Below are positions 38,513-49,913 of a DNA stretch of 64,000 nucleotides, piece after piece; positions within the stretch are counted from its first letter, which is position 1, and each line of letters starts with the position of its first letter. Location of the stretch: positions 310,001 through 374,000 of the forward strand of contig NZ_JAIUGV010000001.1 of the NCBI RefSeq assembly GCF_020164745.1. The letters run 5' to 3'. The notes under the pieces are model-generated. The model made no database searches, was not told where the DNA came from, and saw only the letters and a list, made by a program, of their open reading frames with translations. The position numbers were made by a program, and so were the translations under genes. Origin of the DNA: Mesorhizobium sp. ES1-4. GTDB lineage: Bacteria; Pseudomonadota; Alphaproteobacteria; Rhizobiales; Rhizobiaceae.

Positions 38513-38677
38513 AATTTATCCTGGCAAGGCCCTGCCGGCCGCGGGCACGACCGGTGAATTGGAGGCGGCTCAATACAATGCTTTCGCGGCATTTCCAAGC
38601 CCGTGGCCGGAATATGGGAAGCAACGCGTCCTTTGCAACGAATTTGGACGGGACGAGGCCGCCCATCGCCATGGATC

Positions 38678-39448
38678 TCAGCCCGCAATGCTGCGATAGG
38701 CTTCGGCGATATCCAGGAAATCGGCTGCTTTCAGGCTGGCGCCGCCGACAAGCGCGCCATCGACGTTCCTGACGCCCAGCAGTTCCACCGCGTTGGACGG
38801 CTTGACCGAGCCGCCATAGAGAATGCGCATCCTGGCGGCGGCGGTCCCGAGTTTTTCCGACAGCTTTTCGCGGATATGCGCGTGCGCTTCGGCCACATCA
38901 GCGACGGTTGGCGTCAGGCCGGTGCCGATCGCCCACACCGGCTCGTAAGCGATAATGGTATTGGACGGCGTGGCGCTTGGCGGCACCGAACCTTCGACCT
39001 GGCGCGAGAGCACATCCAGCGTGGCGCCGGCTTCGCGCTGCTGCTGCGTTTCGCCGACGCAAACGATGGCTACCAGCCCGGCACGCCACGCCGCGGTGGC
39101 CTTGGCCTGCACCGTCGCATCGTCGTCGCCGCCTTGTTCGCGGCGTTCGGAGTGACCGACAATGACATGGCTCGCACCCGCGTCCTTGAGCATCTCCGCG
39201 GAGATGCAGCCGGTATAGGCACCGCTTTCCTTGGTGTGGCAGTCCTCGCCGCCCGCATGAACCGGCGTGCGCGACAGAATCTCCGCGGCATGGGAAAGCA
39301 GCGTCGCGGGAACGCAGACCAGTGCTTCGGTCTCGGCGTCGAGCCCGCTCATGAAGCCGTTGCCGATCATCCTGAGCTCGTTCAGCGAGGCGCTGGTGCC
39401 GTTCATTTTCCAGTTGCCGGCGACAAGCGGGCGAATTCCTGGCGTCAT
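38678..39448 (-). CDS. tpiA: Triosephosphate isomerase
   Basis: A 256-residue TIM-barrel enzyme interconverting dihydroxyacetone phosphate and glyceraldehyde 3-phosphate. The N-terminal VAGNWKMNG carries the catalytic Lys, [13 protein letters not shown] the electrophile His, and [17 protein letters not shown] the catalytic Glu; [11 protein letters not shown] closes the phosphate site. ATG 39448 (MTPGIRP) is the family start; the open frame upstream is promoter DNA shared with the divergent ppiD-like gene. Confidence 0.96.
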   Translation of the reverse strand: MTPGIRPLVAGNWKMNGTSASLNELRMIGNGFMSGLDAETEALVCVPATLLSHAAEILSRTPVHAGGEDCHTKESGAYTGCISAEMLKDAGASHVIVGHSERREQGGDDDATVQAKATAAWRAGLVAIVCVGETQQQREAGATLDVLSRQVEGSVPPSATPSNTIIAYEPVWAIGTGLTPTVADVAEAHAHIREKLSEKLGTAAARMRILYGGSVKPSNAVELLGVRNVDGALVGGASLKAADFLDIAEAYRSIAG

Positions 39449-39591
39449 GGTGTGCTTCTCCGGGCGATATCGGGCTCTGGTCCTCACTACCAAAATCAGG
39501 CCACAAAGCAATCGACAGTGGACCGGAAGGGCGCTATTGCGCTTGTTTCAGACTCGGCGCATCCGAAAATGCGCATAAATCGGAAGTAACC

Positions 39592-41484
39592 ATGCTTGGT
39601 ACATTGAGAAGCGCGGCGGGTACCTGGGTCGCCAAGTCACTGCTTTCGCTGCTGGTGGTGAGTTTCGCCGCTTGGGGCATCTCCGGACGGCTGATGGGCG
39701 GCTTCGCAGGCCACGATTCGGTGATAACGGCGGGTGGCACCAAGGTATCGATCAACGAATATCGCCTCGCCTATGATCGCCAGCTCGCCGTCATGTCGCA
39801 GCAGTTTGGCCAGCGCCTTACTCATGAACAGGCAAAGGCGCTCGGCATCGACAATCAAGTGCTGGCGCAACTCGTCTCCGGTGCCGTTCTCGACGAACAG
39901 GCGCGCAAGCTCGGCCTTGGCCTCTCCAAGGACCGGCTGGCCGAACTCACCCGCGAAGATCCCGCTTTCAAGGGCCCTGGCGGTCAGTTCGACCGAAGGA
40001 CATTCGACTACATGCTGCGCGAGGTCGGCATGCGGCCCGAGGATTACCTGAAGAACCGCGCCCAGGTGGCGGTGCGCCAGCAGATCGTCGAAGCGGTTTC
40101 GGATGGCCTCAAGGCGCCGGACACGTTCTTCAAGGCCGTCGCGCTCTACCGGGGTGAAGACCGCACCGTGGACTATTTGACATTGCCAAAGACGCTGGTC
40201 GAGCCGATCGAGGCGCCGAGCGACAGCGTGCTTCAGGCTTATTTCGAGGCCAACAAGAAAACCTATGCCGCCCCTGAATACCGCAAATTCTCCTATGTCC
40301 GCCTCGAGCCGGCGGATATCATGGATCCGAGCGCGGTTACCGACCAACAGGTCAGCGACGACTACAACAAGCACAAAGCACGCTACACCACGCCCGAAAT
40401 GCGTACGATCGAGCAGCTTGTGTTCAAGACGCCGGATGCCGCCAAGGCGGCGCTCGATTCGCTCAAGGCCGGCGCCACCTTCGACAAGCTGATGACCGCC
40501 GAAGGCAAGACCCCGGCAGACACGCTGCTTGGCACCCTCGCCAAGGACAAGATCGCCGACAAGGCGGTTGCCGATGCCGCCTTCGCGCTCAACGTTAATG
40601 AAGTCAGCCAAGTTGTCCAGGGCGCCTTCGGTCCGGTGCTGCTGCGCGTTACCGACATCAAGCCCGAGGTGGTGAAGCCGCTCGCCGAAGTATCCGACCA
40701 GATCCGCAAGGACCTGGCATTGGGTGAGGCAAGCCGCGTCCTGTTGGACGTGCACGACAACTATGAGGACACCCGTGCATCGGGCAGTTCGCTGTCCGAA
40801 GCGGCCGCCAAATTGAAGCTTAAGGACATCACCGTCGACGCAATCGATCGCAATGGCCTGCGGCCCGATGGCTCGATCGTCAAGGACCTGCCGGAATCGC
40901 CGGCACTGATCAAGGCGGTCTTCGATGCGGAACCCAACACCGAAAACGAAGCGCTGACCACGGCGGACAACGGCTTCGTCTTCTATGAGGTTGGTTCGGT
41001 CACACCGGCTCGCGACCGCACTCTTGACGAGGTGCGCCAGAAAGTGATCGCCGATTGGACGGCGGCGGAGACCACCAAGCGGCTCGCCGCCAAGGCGGAC
41101 GAACTCGAGAAGCGCCTCAAGGCGGGCGTTACGCTCGACGTCATCGCCGGTGAGCTCAAGCTGGAAAAGCAGACCAAGCGCGGCTTGAAGCGCGAAGCCG
41201 ATGATGCCGATTTCGGCAAGGAGGGCGCCGCCGTGATGTTCGGGGTAGGCGAAGGCGGCACCGGCTTGATCCCCTCGCCCACCGGCGACGGCCAGATATT
41301 GTTCAAGGTCGCCGAAGTGTTCGAACCCGCGGGGGCCGACGCCAGCTCGGTGCCGGACGACGCGCAGAAATCCTTCACCTCCGGCATGTCCGACGATCTG
41401 CTCGACCAATTGGTGGCGCAGTTGCAGACACAGTACGACGTCCGTGTCGATCAGGCCGCCGTTGCCCAAGCCTCGACAAGATGA
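39592..41484 (+). CDS. SurA/PpiD-like peptidyl-prolyl isomerase, membrane anchored
   Basis: A 630-residue periplasmic folding helper. An N-terminal signal anchor ([18 protein letters not shown]) precedes a SurA_N-type chaperone region ([17 protein letters not shown] [20 protein letters not shown]). A parvulin-type region follows around [16 protein letters not shown] and [18 protein letters not shown] [17 protein letters not shown]. Organisation fits PpiD, which acts near the Sec translocon. It overlaps trpD by four bases, so it heads the trp/mo transcript. Confidence 0.88.
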   Translation: MLGTLRSAAGTWVAKSLLSLLVVSFAAWGISGRLMGGFAGHDSVITAGGTKVSINEYRLAYDRQLAVMSQQFGQRLTHEQAKALGIDNQVLAQLVSGAVLDEQARKLGLGLSKDRLAELTREDPAFKGPGGQFDRRTFDYMLREVGMRPEDYLKNRAQVAVRQQIVEAVSDGLKAPDTFFKAVALYRGEDRTVDYLTLPKTLVEPIEAPSDSVLQAYFEANKKTYAAPEYRKFSYVRLEPADIMDPSAVTDQQVSDDYNKHKARYTTPEMRTIEQLVFKTPDAAKAALDSLKAGATFDKLMTAEGKTPADTLLGTLAKDKIADKAVADAAFALNVNEVSQVVQGAFGPVLLRVTDIKPEVVKPLAEVSDQIRKDLALGEASRVLLDVHDNYEDTRASGSSLSEAAAKLKLKDITVDAIDRNGLRPDGSIVKDLPESPALIKAVFDAEPNTENEALTTADNGFVFYEVGSVTPARDRTLDEVRQKVIADWTAAETTKRLAAKADELEKRLKAGVTLDVIAGELKLEKQTKRGLKREADDADFGKEGAAVMFGVGEGGTGLIPSPTGDGQILFKVAEVFEPAGADASSVPDDAQKSFTSGMSDDLLDQLVAQLQTQYDVRVDQAAVAQASTR

Positions 41485-42491
41485 GCGCGCTGAAAACCCA
41501 TATCGCCAAGGTCGCGACCGGCACCGCCCTGTCCTTCGAGGAGGCGTGCGAGGCTTTCGACATCATCATGTCCGGCGATGCGACCCCGGGGCAGATCGGC
41601 GGCTTCCTGATGGCGCTGCGGGTGCGTGGCGAGACTGTGAGCGAAATTTCAGGCGCTGTCGCCACGATGCGTGCCAAGATGCTTCGCGTCGATGCCCCTG
41701 AAGGCGCCATCGACATCGTCGGCACCGGCGGCGACAATTCGCACTCGGTCAACATCTCGACCGCTTCCGCCTTCGTCATTGCCGGCAGCGGCGTACCGGT
41801 CGCCAAGCACGGCAATCGCGGCCTGTCCTCGCTGACCGGCGCGGCCGACGTCCTGATTGCCCTCGGCGTCAAGATCGACATCGCCCCGGAGACTATTGGC
41901 AAGTGCATCCATGAAGCCGGCGTCGGCTTCATGTTCGCGCCGGCGCACCATCCGGCGATGAAGCATGTCGGTCCGACTCGCGTGGAACTCGGCACCCGCA
42001 CCATCTTCAACCTGCTCGGCCCGCTCTCCAATCCGGCCGGGGTGAAACGGCAGATGGTCGGCGTGTTCATGCCGGAATGGATCATGCCGGTGGCGGAAAC
42101 GCTGAAGGCGCTCGGCGCCGAGCACGCCTGGGTCGCCCATGGCGATGGCTATGACGAGATCACCACCACCGGCGAAACGCAGGTTGCGGAACTGGTTGGC
42201 GGCGAGATCCGCAGCTTTACGCTGACCCCGGAAGAGGTTGGACTGAAGCGCCACACCAAGGACGAGTTGCGTGGCGGTGACGCCGCCTACAACGCCAAGG
42301 CCTTGCGCGACATGCTGGGCGGCGCCGCTGGCGCCTACCGCGACACGGTGTTGATGAATGCCGGCGCCGGACTGGTGATTGCGGGCAAGGCGACGACGCT
42401 CGGCGACGGCATCGCCATTGCCGAGCAGGCCATCGACAGCGGCCGGGCGCTGCAGGTGCTCGACCGGCTGGTCGAAATTTCGAACGGGTGA
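41481..42491 (+). CDS. trpD: Anthranilate phosphoribosyltransferase
   Basis: A 336-residue enzyme joining anthranilate to PRPP in tryptophan biosynthesis. The PRPP site [19 protein letters not shown], the [17 protein letters not shown] block and [12 protein letters not shown] are all present. ATG 41481 overlaps the ppiD-like stop (ATGA). It is followed by trpC three bases later; trpE/trpG are not here. It consumes the same anthranilate that the kyn genes nearby could produce. Confidence 0.97.
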   Translation: MSALKTHIAKVATGTALSFEEACEAFDIIMSGDATPGQIGGFLMALRVRGETVSEISGAVATMRAKMLRVDAPEGAIDIVGTGGDNSHSVNISTASAFVIAGSGVPVAKHGNRGLSSLTGAADVLIALGVKIDIAPETIGKCIHEAGVGFMFAPAHHPAMKHVGPTRVELGTRTIFNLLGPLSNPAGVKRQMVGVFMPEWIMPVAETLKALGAEHAWVAHGDGYDEITTTGETQVAELVGGEIRSFTLTPEEVGLKRHTKDELRGGDAAYNAKALRDMLGGAAGAYRDTVLMNAGAGLVIAGKATTLGDGIAIAEQAIDSGRALQVLDRLVEISNG

Positions 42492-42494
42492 ACC

Positions 42495-43307
42495 GTGTCC
42501 GACATTCTGCGCAAGATCGAAGCCTATAAGCGCGACGAAATCGCCGCGGCCAAGGCACTCGTGCCGCTGGCGGAGATCAAGGCGCGCGCGAAGGACGCCG
42601 ACGCGCCGCGCGGCTTTCTCAAGGCGCTCGAAGCGAAACGCAATTCAGGTGAGTTCGCCCTGATCGCCGAGATCAAGAAGGCAAGCCCCTCCAAAGGGCT
42701 GATCCGTGCGGACTTCGATCCGCCGGCATTGGCGAAGGCCTATCAGCAAGGCGGCGCCGCCTGTCTTTCCGTGCTGACGGACGCGCCATCCTTTCAGGGC
42801 GCGCCGGAATTCCTCACCCAGGCGCGAGCCGCCGTGACGCTGCCCGCCCTGCGCAAGGATTTCCTGTTCGACCCCTACCAAGTCCATGAGGCGCGGGCTT
42901 GGGGCGCGGACGCCATTTTGATCATCATGGCCAGCGTCGATGATGCCATGGCCAGCCAACTCGAATCGACCGCGTTCGATCTCGGCATGGATGCCCTGAT
43001 CGAGGTGCATGACGAAGCCGAGACGGAGCGCGGGCTGAAGCTGTCATCGCGATTGATCGGCATCAACAACCGCAATCTGCGGACATTCGAGACCAGCCTC
43101 GAAACCTCGGAGCGGCTGGCCGCGATGGTACCTGTCGATCGCCTGCTGGTCAGCGAAAGCGGGATCTTCATCCATGACGATTGCCTCAGGATGCAGAAGA
43201 GCGGCATCGGCACCTTCCTTGTCGGTGAGAGCCTGATGCGCCAACAGGACGTCGCCATGGCGACGCGCCTGCTGCTGACGGGCAAGGCGCCGGCCGAGGC
43301 CGTCTGA
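42495..43307 (+). CDS. trpC: Indole-3-glycerol phosphate synthase
   Basis: A 270-residue TIM-barrel enzyme. The catalytic block [40 protein letters not shown] and [18 protein letters not shown] are all present. A GTG start at 42495 is used, three bases after trpD. It is followed by moaC two bases later. Confidence 0.96.
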   Translation: MSDILRKIEAYKRDEIAAAKALVPLAEIKARAKDADAPRGFLKALEAKRNSGEFALIAEIKKASPSKGLIRADFDPPALAKAYQQGGAACLSVLTDAPSFQGAPEFLTQARAAVTLPALRKDFLFDPYQVHEARAWGADAILIIMASVDDAMASQLESTAFDLGMDALIEVHDEAETERGLKLSSRLIGINNRNLRTFETSLETSERLAAMVPVDRLLVSESGIFIHDDCLRMQKSGIGTFLVGESLMRQQDVAMATRLLLTGKAPAEAV

Positions 43308-43309
43308 CG

Positions 43310-43792
43310 ATGACATCAGCCCTCACCCATCTTGGCGCGCAAGGCGAGGCCAATATGGTCGACGTCGGCGATAAGGACGAGACGACGCGCACCGCGATCG
43401 CCGAGGGTTTCGTCTCGATGCAGCCAGAGACGCTGAAGACCATCCTCGCCGGCAATGCAAAAAAAGGCGATGTACTCGGCACCGCGCGCATCGCCGGCAT
43501 CATGGCGGCAAAGAAGACGCATGAGTTGATCCCGCTCTGTCATCCTCTGCTGCTGACCAAGGTGTCCGTCGACATCGAGCCTGACCACGCGCTGCCGGGC
43601 CTGAAGGTCACTGCCCTGGCGCGAGTCACCGGCAAGACCGGGGTCGAAATGGAGGCCCTGACCGCCGCCTCCGTGGCCTGCCTGACCATCTACGACATGG
43701 CAAAAGCGGTTGACCGCGCCATGCTCATCTCCGGCATCCGGCTGGTCGAAAAGACCGGCGGCAAGTCTGGCGACTACAAGGCAAGTGCCTGA
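43310..43792 (+). CDS. moaC: Cyclic pyranopterin monophosphate synthase
   Basis: A 160-residue molybdenum-cofactor enzyme acting after Moa[41 protein letters not shown] and [20 protein letters not shown] are the conserved blocks, with the active-site Lys and His. It shares one base with moeA, so both are coupled behind trpC. Confidence 0.96.
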   Translation: MTSALTHLGAQGEANMVDVGDKDETTRTAIAEGFVSMQPETLKTILAGNAKKGDVLGTARIAGIMAAKKTHELIPLCHPLLLTKVSVDIEPDHALPGLKVTALARVTGKTGVEMEALTAASVACLTIYDMAKAVDRAMLISGIRLVEKTGGKSGDYKASA

Positions 43793-44997
43793 TGGCGCTG
43801 GTTCCGGTCGCCGACGCGCTCGAGCGCGTGCTTGAAAGCGCTCTGCCGCTGGCCGGCGAAAGCGTCCCTCTCGTCGAAGCCGCCGAGCGTGTGCTCGCGG
43901 AACCCGTCGTGGCACTTCGCACCCAGCCACCTTTCAACGCTTCGGCCATGGACGGCTACGCGGTGCGAGCCGCCGACGTGGCATCGGTGCCGTCGAAACT
44001 CTCGGTGATCGGCATGGCGCCGGCCGGACGCGGGTTTGACGGCACGGTCGGCCCGGCACAGGCCGTGCGCATCTTCACCGGCGCACCGCTGCCAGACGGC
44101 GCCGAAACCATCGTCATCCAGGAGAATGTCCGGGATGTCGGCGGTGGCGATATCGAGGTGATCGAGCCCACCGCCGCGTGGCGTAACATCCGCCGCGTCG
44201 GCCTCGATTTTTCCAAGGGCGACGTCCTGCTGGAAAAAGGGCGAGTGCTGGATCCGGCGGCTCTTTCGTTGGCGGCATCGGCCAATCATCCTCGTGTAAG
44301 CGTGGTCAAACGGCCGCTGGTCGCCATCATCGCCACCGGTGACGAGTTGTTGCCGCCCGGCAGCGCACTCGGGCCGGACCAGATCATCTCGTCCAACGCC
44401 TATGGCGTCGCTGCCGCGGCACAATCGGTCGGCGCCCGCGCGCTGGATCTCGGCATTGCCGCCGACCGCAAGGACGCGATCGCCGCGCTGGTCAGGCAAG
44501 CGGTCGCGGCCGGCGCGGATGTCATCGTCACCCTTGGCGGCGCCTCGGTCGGCGACCATGACCTGATCCACGACGTCTTGACGAGCGAAGGCATGACGCT
44601 CGGCTTCTGGAAGATCGCCATGCGTCCCGGCAAGCCGCTGATGTTCGGGCGCCTAGGCGGAATCAGGTGCATCGGCCTGCCCGGCAACCCGGTGGCCAGC
44701 CTGGTCTGCACGCAATTGTTCCTGAAGCCGCTTCTGGCGAAACTGGGCGGTCGCGACCACCGCCAGGACATTCGCCAGGCTCGGCTGGGCACGGCAATGC
44801 CGGCCAACGATCAGCGCCAGGATTACGTGCGGGCGGTGGTCAGGGAGGACGACGGCGGGCTGGTGGCGACGCCGTTTGGCATCCAGGATTCCTCGATGCT
44901 TAGATTGCTTGCCGACGCCAACGGGTTGGTCGTTCGCGCGCCTTTTGCTCCTGCATCCGTTGCCGGAGACGCTTGCAGCATCCTGATGTTGCGCTGA
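43792..44997 (+). CDS. moeA: Molybdopterin molybdenumtransferase
   Basis: A 401-residue enzyme inserting molybdate into adenylated molybdopterin. The domains are in normal order: PFNASAMDGYAVRAADV, IFTGAPLPDGAETIVIQENV, ATGDELLPPGSALGPDQI, TLGGASVGDHDLIHDVL and RPGKPLMFGRL with GLPGNPVASLVC. Length is usual. It ends the ppiD-trpD-trpC-moaC-moeA run. Confidence 0.96.
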   Translation: MALVPVADALERVLESALPLAGESVPLVEAAERVLAEPVVALRTQPPFNASAMDGYAVRAADVASVPSKLSVIGMAPAGRGFDGTVGPAQAVRIFTGAPLPDGAETIVIQENVRDVGGGDIEVIEPTAAWRNIRRVGLDFSKGDVLLEKGRVLDPAALSLAASANHPRVSVVKRPLVAIIATGDELLPPGSALGPDQIISSNAYGVAAAAQSVGARALDLGIAADRKDAIAALVRQAVAAGADVIVTLGGASVGDHDLIHDVLTSEGMTLGFWKIAMRPGKPLMFGRLGGIRCIGLPGNPVASLVCTQLFLKPLLAKLGGRDHRQDIRQARLGTAMPANDQRQDYVRAVVREDDGGLVATPFGIQDSSMLRLLADANGLVVRAPFAPASVAGDACSILMLR

Positions 44998-45043
44998 AGG
45001 ATACTCCCATAAATAGCTGATGACAGTTCAAGGATGATCCCGG

Positions 45044-45874
45044 CTATTCCGAGATCAAAGTCCGCGTCAACGCATGCGCCGGATCGGCAAGGCCATCGAC
45101 AATGTCGAAATGATGCCGGTCGGGCTCGACCACGGCACTCGTGGCGGCACCCAACCCGGTCCAGATGTTGGCCAGCAAGGCATTCTGGCGCAGGAACTCG
45201 GCACGCTCCCCACCGCCGGCCCAGCAGGTTATGCGGACACCATCCGTTGGCCGCAGCAGCGCCGGGCTTTCCGTCAGCGCCTCATGCTCGTCGATCTTCA
45301 GCGCCGCGTTCATGTCCGTTCGCATCAGCGGACGCAAATCATGCAAACCTGAAATCGAAACGACACGGCGTATGCGCCGCGCGACATCGGCCGCCAAAGG
45401 CGTTGATGTCGTCACCATGCGGCTGGCGAGATGCCCGCCGGCCGAATGTCCGGACAGCATCAGAGGCCCCTCGACCATTGCCGCAGCCTTGCCGATCGCC
45501 GCGCCGATTTCGCGCACGATACCGGCGATCCGTATGTCCGGGCACAGCGTGTAGGACGGCATCGCCACGGCGAAACCGCTGCCGACCGCGCCCTTGGCGA
45601 GATGCGACCAGGTGCTCTTGTCGGACTCCAGCCAGTAACCGCCATGGATGAACACGACGAGCCCCTTGGGAGCGTCCTCGGGAAGAAAAAGATCGAACCG
45701 ATTGCGCGGTCGGTCGCCATAGGTGATGTCGAACCTTGCGCGGCCTTGCGCCGACATCGCGTCACGAAACGCTTGCGCGGGTACCGCCCAGGCGGACGGC
45801 CAGCGATCGCTGCCGGCAATATTCGCGCCATTGGCGTAGGCATTGTCCCAATCGGCAATGCGGTTTTCCAGCAT
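45044..45874 (-). CDS. Alpha/beta hydrolase, probable kynurenine formamidase
   Basis: A 276-residue alpha/beta hydrolase. The oxyanion-hole motif HGGYW is in VVFIHGGYWLESDKSTWS, the nucleophile Ser is in LMLSGHSAGGHLASRMV, and the catalytic His is near EPDRHHFDIVDGLAD. HGGYW and GHSAGGH are typical of the alpha/beta-hydrolase-type kynurenine formamidases. It is divergent from the anthranilate-CoA ligase and dioxygenase genes and would fill the otherwise missing N-formylkynurenine step. ATG 45874 has GGGAGGG upstream. The biochemical call rests on context. Confidence 0.8.
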   Translation of the reverse strand: MLENRIADWDNAYANGANIAGSDRWPSAWAVPAQAFRDAMSAQGRARFDITYGDRPRNRFDLFLPEDAPKGLVVFIHGGYWLESDKSTWSHLAKGAVGSGFAVAMPSYTLCPDIRIAGIVREIGAAIGKAAAMVEGPLMLSGHSAGGHLASRMVTTSTPLAADVARRIRRVVSISGLHDLRPLMRTDMNAALKIDEHEALTESPALLRPTDGVRITCWAGGGERAEFLRQNALLANIWTGLGAATSAVVEPDRHHFDIVDGLADPAHALTRTLISE

Positions 45875-46184
45875 CGTCACCCTCCCCCAAAGCGCATCTC
45901 TCACTGCCAGCAATGGCCGCCACCATGTTTGGCGTCAATGCCTGAGGGTAAAACATTTTAGGCTTGAAACAAATTTCGACTGGTGCGATCCTGTCGACCT
46001 AACAGCCGACAATGGGAGGTCCGCTGTGCTGTCCAACCTGTGGATGCCCATTCTTCCTGGAGGCGTCTCGACCAGATCTGGTTGGCTGCACGAAGCCTCT
46101 CGCGAAGACGGGAACCTTCAGATCCACCACCTCGGCCAGGTGCCTCGCGCATCGACCAGGCCAGCAAATGGGATAGGCGGCGAC
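45875..46184. other. Divergent promoter region, hydrolase / ligase
   Basis: About 310 bases between the divergent formamidase-like and CoA-ligase genes. The ligase frame is open through it, but this stretch has no AMP-ligase similarity. I see no operator I can defend. Confidence 0.4.
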
Positions 46185-47810
46185 ATGCTTGGGCCTTCAG
46201 CGCACACCGACACGTTCACCCGCGATCATCTGCCGCCGCCCGAGCAATGGCCAGACTTCCTGCTCGACGGCTTCGCCTATCCTGAATATCTCAACGCGGG
46301 TGTCGAATTGACCGACAGGCTGGTGGAGAAAGGCCTCGGCGACCACACCGCGCTGATCGGCAATGGCCGTCGCCGCACCTACAAGGAACTGTCTGACTGG
46401 ACGAACCGGCTCGCCCATGCGCTGGTCGAGAATTACGGCGTCAAGCCGGGCAACCGGGTGCTAATCCGCTCCGCCAATAACCCCGCGATGGTCGCCTGCT
46501 GGCTGGCCGCCACCAAGGTGGGCGCCGTGGTCGTCAACACCATGCCGATGCTGCGCGCCGGCGAACTCACCAAGATCGTCGACAAGGCGGAGATCGCCAT
46601 CGCGCTTTGCGACACCAGGCTGATGGACGAGATGACCGCCTGCGCCAAGGACAGCACGTTCCTGAAACAGGTCATCGGCTTCGACGGCACCGCCAACCAT
46701 GATGCCGAACTCGATCGCGCTGCCCTCGACAAGCCTGTCACCTTCACTGCTGTCAATACCGGCCGCGACGACGTCGCCCTGCTTGGCTTCACGTCGGGCA
46801 CGACGGGCGTACCGAAGGCGACGATGCATTTCCACCGCGATCTGCTGATCATCGCCGATGCCTATGCCCGTGAAGTCCTGCAGGTGACGCCCGACGACAT
46901 CTTCGTCGGCTCGCCGCCCCTCGCCTTCACCTTCGGCCTTGGCGGGCTGGCCATCTTTCCCCTGCGTTTCGGTGCGGCGGCGACCTTGTTGGAACAGGCA
47001 ACGCCGCCCAACATGATCCACATCATCGAGACATACAAAGCGACAATTTCCTTCACCGCGCCGACCGCCTATCGCGCCATGCTGAAGGCCATGGATGAGG
47101 GCGCCGATCTGTCATCGCTGCGCGTTGCCGTCTCGGCCGGCGAGACCTTGCCGGCTCCGGTCTTCGAAGAATGGACGAGAAAGACCGGCAAGCCGATCCT
47201 CGACGGCATCGGCGCCACCGAAATGCTGCACATCTTCATCTCCAACCGCTTTGACGACAGGAAGCCCGCCTCGACCGGCAAGCCGGTGGGTGGCTATGAA
47301 GCGCGCATCGTCGACGACGGCATGCACGAAGTTCCGCGCGGCGAGACTGGACGGCTGGCGGTGCGCGGACCGACCGGCTGCCGCTACATGGCCGATGACA
47401 GGCAGAAGGACTATGTTCGCGACGGCTGGAACCTCACCGGCGACACCTTCACGCAGGACGAGGACGGCTTCTTCCACTTCGCCGCGCGTTCCGACGACAT
47501 GATCGTCAGCGCCGGCTACAACATCGCCGGGCCCGAGGTCGAGGCGGCGCTGCTTTCGCATCCGGACGTCGCCGAATGCGCCGTCATCGGCGCAGAGGAC
47601 GGCGAGCGCGGCCAGATCGTCGAGGCGCACGTCGTGCTGGCGCAAGGCGTGGCGCCCGATGCGTTGACCGTCAAGCGCCTGCAGGACCATGTCAAGGCAA
47701 CCATCGCGCCCTATAAATACCCGCGCTCGGTCAGGTTCATCGCCGCCTTGCCGAAGACCCAGACCGGCAAGATCCAGCGCTTCCGGCTGCGCACGGAGAA
47801 AATCAATTGA
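46185..47810 (+). CDS. 2-aminobenzoate (anthranilate)-CoA ligase-like AMP-dependent synthetase
   Basis: A 541-residue adenylate-forming enzyme. The P-loop-like [58 protein letters not shown] and the C-terminal catalytic Lys in [15 protein letters not shown] are present. The sequence resembles benzoate/2-aminobenzoate-CoA ligases; anthranilate is favoured because dioxygenase and kynureninase genes flank it. ATG 46185 starts the similarity ([18 protein letters not shown]). The stop overlaps the TTG of the dioxygenase. Confidence 0.85.
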   Translation: MLGPSAHTDTFTRDHLPPPEQWPDFLLDGFAYPEYLNAGVELTDRLVEKGLGDHTALIGNGRRRTYKELSDWTNRLAHALVENYGVKPGNRVLIRSANNPAMVACWLAATKVGAVVVNTMPMLRAGELTKIVDKAEIAIALCDTRLMDEMTACAKDSTFLKQVIGFDGTANHDAELDRAALDKPVTFTAVNTGRDDVALLGFTSGTTGVPKATMHFHRDLLIIADAYAREVLQVTPDDIFVGSPPLAFTFGLGGLAIFPLRFGAAATLLEQATPPNMIHIIETYKATISFTAPTAYRAMLKAMDEGADLSSLRVAVSAGETLPAPVFEEWTRKTGKPILDGIGATEMLHIFISNRFDDRKPASTGKPVGGYEARIVDDGMHEVPRGETGRLAVRGPTGCRYMADDRQKDYVRDGWNLTGDTFTQDEDGFFHFAARSDDMIVSAGYNIAGPEVEAALLSHPDVAECAVIGAEDGERGQIVEAHVVLAQGVAPDALTVKRLQDHVKATIAPYKYPRSVRFIAALPKTQTGKIQRFRLRTEKIN

Positions 47811-48643
47811 GCGAACCCTACGATCCGGCGGACGAAGGCGCTGAGATGTCGTTCAAGGAACGCATGTCCTACAGCGATTATCTGCACCTGGAGAAAGTGC
47901 TCGACGCGCAGGCACCACTGTCGTCGGCACATGACGAGATGCTGTTCATCATCCAGCACCAGACATCGGAACTCTGGATGAAGCTTGCCCTGCACGAGAT
48001 CGGCGCGGCGATGCGTTCGATCCGTGCTGACCGCCTGGAGCCGAGCTTCAAGATGCTGTCGCGCGTCGCCCGCATTTTCGAGCAGCTGAACAACGCCTGG
48101 GACGTGCTGCGCACGATGACCCCCAGCGAATACACCGAGTTCCGCGACGCGCTCGGCCAATCCTCGGGCTTCCAGTCCTGGCAATACCGCGCCATCGAGT
48201 TCATGGCCGGCAACCGCAACCTCGCCATGCTCGGACCGCACAAGCACCGGCAGGACCTCACAGGCAGGCTGGAAGCAATCCTGGCCGAGCCGTCGCTCTA
48301 TGACGAAGCGCTGTTGCTCCTGGCGCGCAACGGCTTCGATATCGGCGCCGATGCCCGACGTACGGACTGGCGTGGAACCCGCACCGAGAACGAAGAGGTC
48401 CTGGCCGCATGGCAGACCGTCTACGGTGATCCCCAGCGCTACTGGATGTTGTACGAACTGGCCGAGAAGCTGGTCGACTTCGAGGACTATTTCCGCCGCT
48501 GGCGCTTCAACCACGTCACCACCGTCGAGCGCATCATCGGCCTGAAGCGCGGCACCGGCGGCACGTCGGGCGCCTCCTATCTCAAGAAGATGCTCGAGGT
48601 GGTCCTGTTTCCGGAACTTTGGAACGTCCGCACCCGGCTCTGA
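47807..48643 (+). CDS. kynA: Tryptophan 2,3-dioxygenase
   Basis: A 278-residue heme enzyme opening the indole ring of tryptophan to N-formylkynurenine. [20 protein letters not shown] contains the active-site His, [20 protein letters not shown] the substrate-binding Arg, and [20 protein letters not shown] the C-terminal block. The TTG start at 47807 overlaps the ligase stop (TTGA). It is convergent with kynU, four bases apart. Confidence 0.95.
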   Translation: MSEPYDPADEGAEMSFKERMSYSDYLHLEKVLDAQAPLSSAHDEMLFIIQHQTSELWMKLALHEIGAAMRSIRADRLEPSFKMLSRVARIFEQLNNAWDVLRTMTPSEYTEFRDALGQSSGFQSWQYRAIEFMAGNRNLAMLGPHKHRQDLTGRLEAILAEPSLYDEALLLLARNGFDIGADARRTDWRGTRTENEEVLAAWQTVYGDPQRYWMLYELAEKLVDFEDYFRRWRFNHVTTVERIIGLKRGTGGTSGASYLKKMLEVVLFPELWNVRTRL

Positions 48644-48647
48644 TTTC

Positions 48648-49895
48648 TCAAGTGACGGCAGTCTTGACCGCGAAGCGCCCATCCTGCCAAGCGCCGGTGC
48701 GCAAGATGTCTTCCAGCACCTCGACCGCTTCCCAGACGTCCCTGTACCCGACATAGAGCGGGGTGAAGCCGAAGCGGATCGTCGACGGCGCACGGAAGTC
48801 GCCGATCACGCCGCGTTCGATCAAGGCCCGCATCACCTGGTAGCCATGCGGGTGGATGAACGACACCTGGCTGCCGCGCGCACAGCCATCTCGCGGGCTT
48901 TCGAGCTCGAGGCCGTAGGCGCCGCATCTGCTCTCGACGAGTTGGATGAACAGATCTGTGAGCGCGATGCTCTTCTTGCGCACCGCCGCCATGTCGACAT
49001 CGTCCCAGATGTCCAGTGCTCCCTTGAGCGCCCGCATTGAAAGCACCGGCTGCGTGCCGCACAGGAACCGGCGGATCCCGGCGCCGGCCGCATAGCCCTG
49101 TTCGAAGGCAAAGGGCCGCGCATGGCCCCACCAGCCGCTGAGCGGCTGCTGGACATCGCCGTGATGGCGCGTCGCGGCATAGATGAAGGCGGGCGCGCCC
49201 GGGCCGCCGTTGAGATATTTGTAAGTGCAGCCGACGGCGAAGTCAGCATTCGCGGCATCGAGCTCGACCGGCAAGGCACCCGCCGTGTGGCAGAGATCCC
49301 AGACGATCAGGGCGTCGGCCTGGTGTGCCTTGCGCGTCAGTGCGGCCATGTCGCGCAGTTGCCCGGATTTGTAGTTTACGTGGTTGACCAGGATGACCGC
49401 GACACGCTCGTCGATCAGCTCTTCAATGGTTGGCGCATCCACGCCTTCCAGCCGCAGCACCGTGCCCGGCCGCGTCGAGGCAACGCCTTCGGCCACATAG
49501 AGGTCGGTTGGGAAGCTGTCGCCTTCGGCCACCATCACCGACCGGCCCGGCCGCATGGCGAGCGCGGCATGCAGCACCTTGTAGATGTTGATCGAGGTGG
49601 TATCGCAGACCACCGTCTGGCCCGCCGCCGCACCAATGAGCCGTCCGAGTTGATCGCCAAGTTCGACCGGCATTTCGAACCAGCCGGCGGTATTCCAGGC
49701 GCGGATCAAATCCTGCGCCCACTCCTGCGTCGCCGCCTTCTGCAACTCGTCGAAAACCGCGGGTGCCGCAGCACCCAGTGAATTGCCGTCGAGATAGATG
49801 ACGCCCTCAGGCAGGATGAAACGGTCGCGCATGGCACGCAGCGGGTCCGCCGCATCCATGGCTTCGACGGCTGCGAGATCGAGCGTTGCACGCAT
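48648..49895 (-). CDS. kynU: Kynureninase
   Basis: A 415-residue PLP enzyme cleaving kynurenine to anthranilate and alanine. YLDGNSLGAAAPAVFDELQ at the N-terminus, IVWDLCHTAGALPVELDAAN (the Asp binding PLP) and FAVGCTYKYLNGGPGAPAF (the Schiff-base Lys) are clear. It is first after the TrpXYZ-type transporter genes on the same strand, 18 bases downstream, so uptake and cleavage are probably co-transcribed. Confidence 0.95.
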   Translation of the reverse strand: MRATLDLAAVEAMDAADPLRAMRDRFILPEGVIYLDGNSLGAAAPAVFDELQKAATQEWAQDLIRAWNTAGWFEMPVELGDQLGRLIGAAAGQTVVCDTTSINIYKVLHAALAMRPGRSVMVAEGDSFPTDLYVAEGVASTRPGTVLRLEGVDAPTIEELIDERVAVILVNHVNYKSGQLRDMAALTRKAHQADALIVWDLCHTAGALPVELDAANADFAVGCTYKYLNGGPGAPAFIYAATRHHGDVQQPLSGWWGHARPFAFEQGYAAGAGIRRFLCGTQPVLSMRALKGALDIWDDVDMAAVRKKSIALTDLFIQLVESRCGAYGLELESPRDGCARGSQVSFIHPHGYQVMRALIERGVIGDFRAPSTIRFGFTPLYVGYRDVWEAVEVLEDILRTGAWQDGRFAVKTAVT

Positions 49896-49913
49896 GATTG
49901 TGACATTCCCTGG

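Noticed and set aside
45843..46184. N-terminal extension of the aminobenzoate-CoA ligase frame
   Set aside because: The extension would enter the divergent hydrolase gene and carries no ligase similarity; similarity starts at ATG 46185.
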